Source: Acidobacteriota bacterium (lineage in GTDB: Bacteria; Acidobacteriota; Terriglobia; Terriglobales; Acidobacteriaceae). Taken from it: a stretch of DNA of 5,474 bases. A program made the translations under genes and the position numbers. This document shows positions 1 to 5,474 of the stretch, piece by piece. The notes beneath the pieces are model-generated. The model did not search any database, was not told the DNA's origin, and was given only the letters and a program-made list of their open reading frames with translations. The stretch covers positions 1-5,474 of the forward strand of contig JAJYBT010000255.1 of the NCBI GenBank assembly GCA_021778875.1, read 5' to 3'. Numbering within the stretch: position 1 is the first letter of the stretch; each line of letters begins with the position of its first letter.

Positions 1-250
1 GCCGCACGTCATCCGTCTGGCTGCACACGTTCACCAGATAGTTGGTGTGAATCACCAGCGGGCCCACGTCGAGCGACTTGCGCAGCGCGCGCATGCGCTC
101 AGCCTGCTTGGGATCAACCCTGGGCGCGCGCCACATGCGAGGGCTCGCTGAAAAAATCTGAAACGTGTTCGCGCCAATCTCCCGCGCCCGCTCGACCGCA
201 TTGGACGCCCCGCCCGCCGTGCCCAGATGAATCCCGATCCGTTTGACCAT
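1..250 (-). CDS. nfo: Endonuclease IV (AP endonuclease, family 2), N-terminal part, cut by the window edge
   Basis: Translating the minus strand from ATG at 250 gives 83 residues before the left edge. They align well with the N-terminus of bacterial endonuclease IV, a Zn-dependent TIM-barrel enzyme that cuts DNA 5' of abasic sites in base excision repair in the cytoplasm. Visible marks are the first strand RIGIHLGTAGG (residues 4-14), IGANTFQIF (25-33), SPRMWRAP (36-43) and VIHTNYLVN (66-74). From family knowledge, H68 should be the Zn ligand equivalent to E. coli His69, and R38 and Y71 correspond to the DNA-inserting Arg37 and Tyr72. An in-frame TAG lies four codons upstream with no other start between, so ATG 250 is firm. 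No Shine-Dalgarno sequence is visible. The gene starts 26 bp after the oxidoreductase stop on the same strand, so co-transcription is plausible though the functions are unrelated. The remaining two thirds (family length about 280) lie outside the window. Confidence 0.9.
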   Translation of the reverse strand, partial: MVKRIGIHLGTAGGASNAVERAREIGANTFQIFSASPRMWRAPRVDPKQAERMRALRKSLDVGPLVIHTNYLVNVCSQTDDVR

Positions 251-276
251 GGACCCAGTCTAACCGCTATCGTGCG

Positions 277-1629
277 CTACACAAGCTTCATTGCGTCGGG
301 GTCCCAGTGCACTATGGCATCGCGCTCCAGGCTGAGGTTGCTCAACAGCGCGGCTCCTGCGGCGCGATAGCCAAAAACTGCGTCCTCCACCACAGACCTG
401 CGCGAGCGAACGGCCTCAAAGAAATTCTTGAAGTGATCGTAGCTGTCGCTGTATCCGGCCGGCGCAACATATTTCTCAAACCCCACGGGCGGCTCGCCTT
501 CAAAGTGCGTGCGCGGATACTTCTCCCGGTACGCCGTCTCAATCTGCTTCTGCATCGCCTCGGGAAATGTCTCGATGGTCAGGCCGGGCTCCTTTTCGCG
601 CGGAACGCGACTCACCGTCACCGCGCCCCATCCGATCTCCATGGTGCCTTCAGAGCCGGTAAATGTGAGGCCCTCGCTCTCCGCGCCGCCGTCCACAAAG
701 TTGACTCGCAGGCTCAGGTTGAATCCTTCGCGATAATCAAACAGGCCCAGCATCACATCGGGCACGTCGCGCCCGTCTTTCCAGAAGCGCAGCCCGCCCG
801 TGGCCATGCCGCGCGTGGGCCCGTGCGAGCCGGTGATGAAGTGCGTGCCGCTGAACAGATGCACGAACAGGTCGCCCGCCACACCCGTTCCATAAGCCTT
901 CCACTTGCGCCACTGGAAAAAGTGCTCGGCGTTGAAAGGAATCTTCGGCGCTGTGCCCTCGAAGCGCGGCCAGTCGCACGTCTCCGGCGAGGCATCCGGC
1001 GGAACCGTGTAGTTCCACGCGCCCATTGATGAGTTGCGGTCCCAGTGCGCCGTCACCATGTTGAGCTGGCCGATTGCGCCCGCCGCCAGAAGTTCCTTGG
1101 CCTTGGCATAAAGCACCGAGCTCACGCGCTGGCTGCCGATTTGAATAATCCGATTCGTCGCGCGCGCCGTTGCAATCATCTCCGGCCCATCGGAGTAGAG
1201 ATGAATCATCGGCTTCTCGCAATACACATCCTTGCCCGCCTTCATCGCATCCACTGACGCCTGCTTGTGCCAGTGGTCGGGCGTGCCAATGATGACCGCG
1301 TCAATGTCCTTGCGCGCCAGAATCTCGTTGTAGTCGCGCGTGGTGAAGATGTCTTTGCCCCACAGTTCCTTGCTGCGCGCCAGCCGGCCATCGTAGCAGT
1401 CTGCCACGGCCACGAGCTTCACGCCCGGCACCTGCAGCGCTGTCTTCGTGTCTCCCTGCCCCTGCCCGCCCGCGCCAATCAGCGCAATCTGAATATGGTC
1501 GTTTGCGCCGATTCTGCGTGCGGGCTCGTCTTGCGCCGCCGCAATGGCATGCATCCTGGGCGCCAGCAAGGTTCCGGCCGATGCAACACTGGCCGCTCTC
1601 AGAAAGCTTCGACGATTCAACTCGAGCAC
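277..1629 (-). CDS. Tat-exported Gfo/Idh/MocA-family oxidoreductase
   Basis: A 450-residue NAD(P)-dependent oxidoreductase of the Gfo/Idh/MocA family, typically acting on sugars or sugar derivatives; the substrate cannot be named. The N-terminus is a twin-arginine signal: NRRSFLRA (residues 5-12), a hydrophobic stretch to about 24, and a likely cleavage site near AIAAA (28-32). The Rossmann domain follows: IALIGAGGQGQ (48-58) is the dinucleotide-binding loop, D77 ends the second strand, and VYCEKP (135-140) holds the family Glu-Lys-Pro motif. The C-terminal sheet domain has GDLFVHLFSGTH (252-262), where D253 and H257 fit the conserved Asp-x3-His active-site pattern. The GTG at 1629 is preferred because GGAGGG sits four bases upstream and it gives a normal short Tat n-region; longer starts (TTG 1674, ATG 1659) lack a ribosome site. 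Tat export suggests the folded enzyme carries its cofactor out, as Zymomonas glucose-fructose oxidoreductase does. GH109 glycosidases are distant relatives, but the EKP motif favours an oxidoreductase. It follows the phosphoesterase gene after 70 bp. Confidence 0.9.
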   Translation of the reverse strand: MLELNRRSFLRAASVASAGTLLAPRMHAIAAAQDEPARRIGANDHIQIALIGAGGQGQGDTKTALQVPGVKLVAVADCYDGRLARSKELWGKDIFTTRDYNEILARKDIDAVIIGTPDHWHKQASVDAMKAGKDVYCEKPMIHLYSDGPEMIATARATNRIIQIGSQRVSSVLYAKAKELLAAGAIGQLNMVTAHWDRNSSMGAWNYTVPPDASPETCDWPRFEGTAPKIPFNAEHFFQWRKWKAYGTGVAGDLFVHLFSGTHFITGSHGPTRGMATGGLRFWKDGRDVPDVMLGLFDYREGFNLSLRVNFVDGGAESEGLTFTGSEGTMEIGWGAVTVSRVPREKEPGLTIETFPEAMQKQIETAYREKYPRTHFEGEPPVGFEKYVAPAGYSDSYDHFKNFFEAVRSRRSVVEDAVFGYRAAGAALLSNLSLERDAIVHWDPDAMKLV

Positions 1630-1633
1630 ACGT

Positions 1634-1639
1634 CCCTCC
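1634..1639 (-). promoter_or_regulatory. Shine-Dalgarno sequence that sets the oxidoreductase start
   Basis: The minus strand reads GGAGGG, four bases (ACGT) before the GTG at 1629. It is the only strong ribosome-binding site seen before any start in the window. It favours the GTG over the in-frame TTG at 1674 and ATG at 1659. Confidence 0.7.
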
Positions 1640-1699
1640 AAATCTCCGCATATAACCATACACGCGGCAGGCAAACGTCATCACTGGCTCGCGCGCCAA

Positions 1700-4534
1700 T
1701 CAATCGTCGTCATCCTTGCGCGCCTTGGCCTTGTGCTGTGTCACCATCGCCGGAACCGGCACGCTGCCCATCGCATCCTTCCACAGAATCGTGTTCAGCT
1801 TCTGAGCGTCGGCGCGGTCGGCATGGCGGAAGTCCATCTTCATGCTTTCGTGCGCGCCGGGAGCCGTCTTCGCGTTGGCTGTATAGATGAGTCCATTGTC
1901 GCGGTTTGCATAATCCGCCGAGTACGGCGCCTGGTCGCCAGGTCCTGTGAACAACGTCGAAATCAGCGAGCTGAACGCATCGTTGTTGTTCATCGGCGGC
2001 AGCCCCAGCAGCGACTCCATTGTGCGAACAATGCTGACCGTGGAATAGAAGCGTGAATCGACGAACGGCGCGCCATCGGCCCCATGCGGCGCGTACTTGC
2101 TGATGACAAGCGCGTAGCTGCGATGCGCATCCACGTGGTCGGCGCCGTCCTGCGCATCATCTTCAAGGATGAAGAAGGCCGTGTCGTCCCAGAAGGGCGA
2201 ATGGGAAATGTCCTCGACGGCACGCCCCACGGCCAGATCATTGTCAGCCACTGAGGATTTCGGCGAGGGCCCGCCGGGCCGCGTGCCTGCGGTGTGGTCG
2301 TTGGGAAAGCGCAGCATCACAAAATTGGGCATCGTGTCGCGGCCCCGCTCCTTCTCCGCGATCCATTGCTTCAGGTGGCGCTCAAAGATGTTCACGCGAA
2401 TCTGATCGGGCACGGCCAAATTGAAGTCCGGCGCCTCGGCTGCAAAGTGACCCACCAACTCCGGCTTGGTTGCAATGTTCGTCGCGATCAGCGGAATCGG
2501 CCAGGGCCACTTGTTCACGCCGCCGCCCCATTCGGCAGGCAGCGGTTCGCCGGGCGCGATCACCGTGCGCGCGCAGCTCTGCCCTGGAAGCATCGGGCCC
2601 TGCTGCGGGTTCACGGTCTTGACCTCGTTGCAGAAGGTGCTGGAGATGAACTCGCCGAAGTGATAATACGTTTTTCCGTGCGCTGCCAGATTACCCCACA
2701 GGTAGCCGCTGGCCGGCTCGTTCACGTCGGGAATCTTCTGCAGCAGCGGATAGCCTTCGGCCACCACCCCCTCAAAGTCATATGTGCGCTGGCCGCCGCG
2801 ATAGGACTGCTGCCATGTCTTCTCCAGATAGTCGGTGCCAATCGCGGCCGTGGACCAGACATGCCCGTCGCCCGAAACCTCGCCCGAGTCAAAGAAGTTG
2901 TCGAGCACGCCGAATTGCAAGGCCAGCTTGTGCATATTGGGCGTCACGGCCGCGCCGTACATCGTCAGGCTCGGGTCGCCATTGCCCACCGGCTTGCCGT
3001 TGTACTTCAGGTCGCCGAGCACCTGGTCGTAGGTACGATTCTCCTTGATGATGTAAATCACATGCCTGATGCGATTCTGCTCCGCGCCGGCAAAGTGGAC
3101 AGATTCCGCCGCGGCTTTCATGCGGTTCGACTCGACCACCACCTGCGTCCACTGCGGCAGATTCTTTTCAATCGCAGCGGCGTCAATCACAGCCAGCGAG
3201 CCATGCAGCATCGATGCAATGTAGGTGTACTTGCGCACAAAGCGCTTGCCGCTCGACGAGTTGCTCTCTGGCATCGGTGTGCCGTTGGGCCCAGTTCCCT
3301 GCCCCTTTGCCGTGGCCACGTAGAGCCTGCCGCCCGCGGGCGACGCCAGAAACGCCATGGACATGGGCATCCACTCAGTCGGCACAAAACCGTCCGGCTC
3401 CACCATCCCTGTGCGCGCGGCCTTCGCGGTCAGCTTGCGCGTATTGATCACGGCCACCGCGTCACTGACGGCGTTCGCCACATACAGGCGGCTTCCCATG
3501 GCATTCAGCGCCAGCGCCTCCGGCTCCGCACCAAAGAAGCTCTGCCCCGGCAGCCGCGTGTCAAAGTAGCCCTTGATCGAAAATTGCCCCGCGCCCACGT
3601 TGACGGCGGCAACCGCATCGCGATTGGCCAGCGCAACGTAGAGCGTTCTGCCATCCGGAGCGAGCGCAAACGCGCAGGGGTGCGTGCCGGGCGCGATTGC
3701 GCTCCGGGGCTTGAGCAGCGCCAGTTTGCGCCCGACAGCGTTCTTCACAAGATCGAGTTCAACAATCTCCGATGCATTCCAGAGCGCGACAAAGGCACGG
3801 CGGCCATCCTGCGAAAGCGCAAGCGCGATGGGATAGGTGGATGGCACGGCATCGTTCTCTGAAAGGTCGAAGCGGTGTTCGATGACGCCCGTAGCGGAAT
3901 CAAGCAGCAGCACATCGTCTGACAGGTTGCCGGCCACGAGCAACTTCTCCGCGCCCGGCCCGCCCACCACGGCAATGGACGCGGGAAAAGGTACTCCCTT
4001 GTCCCCGTCATCGTCGCCGATGAGTTTTGTCTTGCGCACGGGCGCAAGCTGCAGCAGCGACAGGCGGATGATGCGCTCGGGCGTAATCTTTCCGCTGGCA
4101 AAACGATAGACAAGCACTCCGCTGCCTGTGTCGTCCTTTCCTTTGCCAAGCGGGTCGGTCGTGGAGCCGATGCTGGCGTACAAGTGCCTGCCATCGCGAC
4201 TAAACGCGAGCCCGGAGTAGAGCGTCTGCCTCGCGTTCACCATGGTGCGGGCGTCAGGAAAATCAGACAGCGCACCGGTGCGCGTATCCAGGACGGCCAG
4301 TGACTGCTGATAGTCCGACTCCACGGTGCCGTAACCGGCATTGACCGTGACCACATACCGCCCATCCGGCGAGACAGCCATGGACATGGGCAGGCTGTTG
4401 AGCTGCTGTGGCGCCCCGGGAATCGGCCCGATCAGTTGCTTGCTGGTGGGCAGATCGCGTGTCTGCGCCGCAATGGTCTCAGGCGCAAGAGCCATGGCCA
4501 GACTGGCCACCGTAAAAATGGTTCCAAATCGCAT
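1700..4534 (-). CDS. Secreted YncE-like beta-propeller / alkaline-phosphatase-superfamily phosphoesterase fusion
   Basis: A 944-residue protein in two parts, matching the family annotated as bifunctional YncE family / alkaline phosphatase family protein. Residues 1-23 look like a Sec signal peptide (hydrophobic 4-17, cleavage near IAA/Q at 23-24), so it should be periplasmic or extracellular. Residues about 49-451 form seven blades, with repeats such as SPDGRYVVTVNAG (55-67), APDGRTLYVALAN (292-304) and SRLYVANAVSDAVAVI (348-363). Residues about 489-850 are a phosphoesterase domain as in phospholipase C and AcpA: VIYIIKENRTYDQ (492-504), SGDGHVW (554-560), FPNDHT (743-748) and FFILEDDAQDGADHVDAHR (787-805). 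By analogy with AcpA, E498, N499, D792 and D793 would bind metal, and S554 may be the nucleophile; this is inference. C635 and C654 could form a disulfide. ATG 4534 is the only start after an in-frame TAA and has no Shine-Dalgarno sequence. The tail is acidic (KDDDD). The substrate is unknown. It is probably the first gene of the minus-strand group. Confidence 0.93.
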   Translation of the reverse strand: MRFGTIFTVASLAMALAPETIAAQTRDLPTSKQLIGPIPGAPQQLNSLPMSMAVSPDGRYVVTVNAGYGTVESDYQQSLAVLDTRTGALSDFPDARTMVNARQTLYSGLAFSRDGRHLYASIGSTTDPLGKGKDDTGSGVLVYRFASGKITPERIIRLSLLQLAPVRKTKLIGDDDGDKGVPFPASIAVVGGPGAEKLLVAGNLSDDVLLLDSATGVIEHRFDLSENDAVPSTYPIALALSQDGRRAFVALWNASEIVELDLVKNAVGRKLALLKPRSAIAPGTHPCAFALAPDGRTLYVALANRDAVAAVNVGAGQFSIKGYFDTRLPGQSFFGAEPEALALNAMGSRLYVANAVSDAVAVINTRKLTAKAARTGMVEPDGFVPTEWMPMSMAFLASPAGGRLYVATAKGQGTGPNGTPMPESNSSSGKRFVRKYTYIASMLHGSLAVIDAAAIEKNLPQWTQVVVESNRMKAAAESVHFAGAEQNRIRHVIYIIKENRTYDQVLGDLKYNGKPVGNGDPSLTMYGAAVTPNMHKLALQFGVLDNFFDSGEVSGDGHVWSTAAIGTDYLEKTWQQSYRGGQRTYDFEGVVAEGYPLLQKIPDVNEPASGYLWGNLAAHGKTYYHFGEFISSTFCNEVKTVNPQQGPMLPGQSCARTVIAPGEPLPAEWGGGVNKWPWPIPLIATNIATKPELVGHFAAEAPDFNLAVPDQIRVNIFERHLKQWIAEKERGRDTMPNFVMLRFPNDHTAGTRPGGPSPKSSVADNDLAVGRAVEDISHSPFWDDTAFFILEDDAQDGADHVDAHRSYALVISKYAPHGADGAPFVDSRFYSTVSIVRTMESLLGLPPMNNNDAFSSLISTLFTGPGDQAPYSADYANRDNGLIYTANAKTAPGAHESMKMDFRHADRADAQKLNTILWKDAMGSVPVPAMVTQHKAKARKDDDD

Positions 4535-4540
4535 GGCAAA

Positions 4541-4549
4541 ACAATAGCA
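4541..4549 (-). promoter_or_regulatory. Possible extended -10 element directly before the phosphoesterase ATG
   Basis: The minus strand reads TGC then TATTGT, then six bases (TTTGCC), then ATG at 4534. This fits a TGn extended -10 with a TAnnnT hexamer, which would put the transcript start at or next to the A of the ATG. There is no Shine-Dalgarno sequence here and no matching -35. It competes with the longer-leader promoter at 4579-4606. Confidence 0.3.
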
Positions 4550-4578
4550 AAAGAGTCTGGCCGGCGCTTTACATGGTG

Positions 4579-4606
4579 GTTATATGGGCTGGTTCGCGCA
4601 ACGCAA
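4579..4606 (-). promoter_or_regulatory. Candidate sigma70-type promoter for the phosphoesterase gene
   Basis: On the minus strand TTGCGT (4606-4601) is followed by a 16-base spacer and TATAAC (4584-4579). The -10 matches TATAAT at five of six positions; the -35 matches TTGACA at only three. Transcription would start near 4572, giving a leader of about 38 bases. The -35 hexamer is exactly the spacer of the inverted repeat at 4593-4614, so a bound protein would block it. Confidence 0.35.
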
Positions 4607-4614
4607 TGCGCGAA
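4593..4614. repeat. Perfect 8-bp inverted repeat with 6-bp spacer, candidate operator
   Basis: The left arm TTCGCGCA (4593-4600) and right arm TGCGCGAA (4607-4614) are exact reverse complements around ACGCAA. Its place between two divergent genes, over a possible -35, suggests a binding site for a dimeric regulator. No T-tract follows on either strand, so it is not a rho-independent terminator. I do not recognise it as the known NagC or DasR/NagR consensus. Confidence 0.5.
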
Positions 4615-4638
4615 GTCTGCACGCAGCCGCGGCGCTCC

Positions 4639-4647
4639 TGCAATAAT
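4639..4647 (+). promoter_or_regulatory. Possible extended -10 element directly before the nagA ATG
   Basis: The plus strand reads TGC then AATAAT, seven bases (CAGCGGT), then ATG at 4655. AATAAT differs from TATAAT only at the first base, and the preceding TG fits an extended -10. A start at this spacing would make the nagA transcript leaderless. No -35 is recognisable 16-18 bases upstream and no Shine-Dalgarno sequence precedes the ATG. Confidence 0.3.
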
Positions 4648-4654
4648 CAGCGGT

Positions 4655-5474
4655 ATGCGTACGGTGCTCACCGCGGAGAAGCTCTGGGACGGAAACCGCC
4701 TGCTCGACGCCCCGGCGGTCATCATCGAAGACGGCCGAGTCGCCTCAATCGCCAATCGCGAGGCGGCCGAACTGCCCGCCAACGCGCGCGTGCTCGACTT
4801 TCCCGGCGCTACGCTGTCCCCTGCGTTCTTTGATGTGCACATTCATGGAGCTGCCGGGCACGACCTCATGGAGGCAACGCCCGAGGCGCTTGGCGCTATT
4901 AGCGGCTTTCTCGCCACGCGCGGAACGGGCAGCTTTCTAGCCACCACCGTTACGGCCCCGTTGGACGCGACGCTCCGCGCCATCGAGGGTCTTGCGAAAC
5001 TGATCGCCCTGCCGCCCGCAGAGGGCCATGCGCAGCCGATTGGCATTCACCTGGAAGGGCCGTTTCTTTCGCACGCCAAGCGCGGGGTGCAACCCGCCGA
5101 GCATTTGCTTGCGCCGGACATTGCCGTCTTCGACCGTTTGTTCGAGGCAGCCGAGGGCCATGTGCGCCTGATGACGCTGGCCCCCGAGCTGCCCGGCGCG
5201 GTCGAGCTGGCAGCGCACGCAACGGCGCGCGGCGTTCGCGTCTCCGTGGGCCACTCCAATGCCACTGCCGCTGAGACGCGCGCCGTCATTGCCGCGGGAG
5301 CCGCAAGCGCGACGCACACCTTCAATGCCATGCGCCCACTGGACCACCGCGAGCCCGGCATCCTGGGCACCGTGCTCACCAGCGACGCCCTGTTTGCCGA
5401 GCTGATCTGCGACGGCATCCACACCGCGCCGGAGATCGTGAAGCTCTGGTGGCGCGCCAAGTGGCCGAAGCGCG
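4655..5474 (+). CDS. nagA: N-acetylglucosamine-6-phosphate deacetylase, cut by the right window edge
   Basis: The frame is open from ATG 4655 to the window end, giving 273 of the usual 380 or so residues. NagA is a cytoplasmic amidohydrolase that removes acetate from GlcNAc-6-phosphate, feeding amino-sugar catabolism and cell-wall recycling. Motifs in order are SPAFFDVHIHGA (residues 55-66), GIHLEGPF (130-137), LMTLAPELP (172-180), VSVGHSNAT (197-204), ATHTFNAMRPLDHREPGILG (219-238) and ICDGIHTAP (251-259). Expected metal ligands are E134, H200 and H221; H256 fits the conserved substrate-side His of the DGxH motif. The HxH pair H62/H64 suggests a two-metal site as in Bacillus NagA, unlike E. 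coli, which lacks these histidines. The catalytic Asp expected near residue 280 is beyond the edge. No Shine-Dalgarno sequence precedes the ATG. The gene is divergent from the phosphoesterase and shares a 120-bp control region holding an inverted repeat. A nagB or sugar-uptake partner may lie to the right. Confidence 0.92.
   Translation, partial: MRTVLTAEKLWDGNRLLDAPAVIIEDGRVASIANREAAELPANARVLDFPGATLSPAFFDVHIHGAAGHDLMEATPEALGAISGFLATRGTGSFLATTVTAPLDATLRAIEGLAKLIALPPAEGHAQPIGIHLEGPFLSHAKRGVQPAEHLLAPDIAVFDRLFEAAEGHVRLMTLAPELPGAVELAAHATARGVRVSVGHSNATAAETRAVIAAGAASATHTFNAMRPLDHREPGILGTVLTSDALFAELICDGIHTAPEIVKLWWRAKWPKR

Noticed and set aside
307..1029. Open frame of 240 codons on the plus strand within the oxidoreductase gene
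   Set aside because: It is antisense to a gene with clear family motifs, has low-complexity basic composition and has no ribosome site.
1684..1697. Small hairpin TGGC-N6-GCCA just after the phosphoesterase stop
   Set aside because: The stem is only four pairs and no T-tract follows, so it does not support a terminator call.
1700..1717. KDDDD at the phosphoesterase C-terminus as a possible processing site
   Set aside because: The order is the reverse of the enteropeptidase motif, and a charged tail is common at exposed C-termini.
1267..2056. Plus-strand open frames (1267-1890 and 1544-2056) crossing the gap between the two minus-strand genes
   Set aside because: Both are mostly antisense to conserved coding sequence, and their products resemble no known family.
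2294..3862. Open frame of 522 codons on the plus strand, antisense to the phosphoesterase
   Set aside because: Its product is rich in His, Arg and Ala with no recognisable motif. It lies wholly inside a well-supported gene and is the usual antisense shadow of GC-rich codon use.
4626..4633. Palindrome GCCGCGGC upstream of nagA
   Set aside because: An 8-base GC-only palindrome is expected by chance in this composition and has no spacer or placement that suggests an operator.
4432..4842. Minus-strand open frame of 136 codons spanning the divergent gap
   Set aside because: It overlaps the start of nagA antisense and the phosphoesterase start in another frame; both of those are strongly supported.
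4937..5460. Minus-strand open frames antisense to nagA
   Set aside because: The opposite strand encodes an uninterrupted NagA with all expected motifs.

Overview
The window is an ordinary-looking stretch of high-GC (about 60% by eye) bacterial chromosome. It holds four protein genes, two of them cut by the window edges. The mix suggests Acidobacteriota: a Tat-exported Gfo/Idh-type oxidoreductase, a very large secreted beta-propeller/phosphoesterase fusion, and a NagA with a Gln-Pro loop. This placement is inferred from family distribution and not proven. No RNA gene, mobile element, CRISPR array, rho-independent terminator or sign of recent transfer was seen.

Layout. Three genes lie on the minus strand, read from right to left. 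The first (4534 to 1700) is a Sec-exported protein of 944 residues: a seven-bladed YncE-like propeller followed by an alkaline-phosphatase-superfamily phosphoesterase. A 70-bp gap without a visible terminator follows. The second (1629 to 277) is a Gfo/Idh/MocA-family oxidoreductase with a twin-arginine signal; its best start is a GTG behind a clear Shine-Dalgarno sequence. After a 26-bp gap comes the N-terminal part of endonuclease IV (nfo), which runs off the left edge from position 250. On the plus strand, nagA (N-acetylglucosamine-6-phosphate deacetylase) starts at 4655 and runs off the right edge.

The 120-bp divergent gap between the phosphoesterase and nagA (4535-4654) is the main regulatory region. 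It holds a perfect 8-bp inverted repeat with a 6-bp spacer, a plausible sigma70-type promoter for the minus-strand genes whose -35 lies inside that repeat, and extended -10-like elements placed 6-7 bases before both ATGs. Neither ATG has a Shine-Dalgarno sequence, so leaderless transcription is a possibility.

How the genes may work together. The phosphoesterase and oxidoreductase are both predicted to act outside the cytoplasm and could be co-transcribed; their substrates cannot be read from sequence. nfo is a DNA-repair gene that may simply share the transcript. NagA acts in the cytoplasm on amino-sugar phosphates and shares only the control region. I found no convincing new biological system; the best leads are in the divergent control region.
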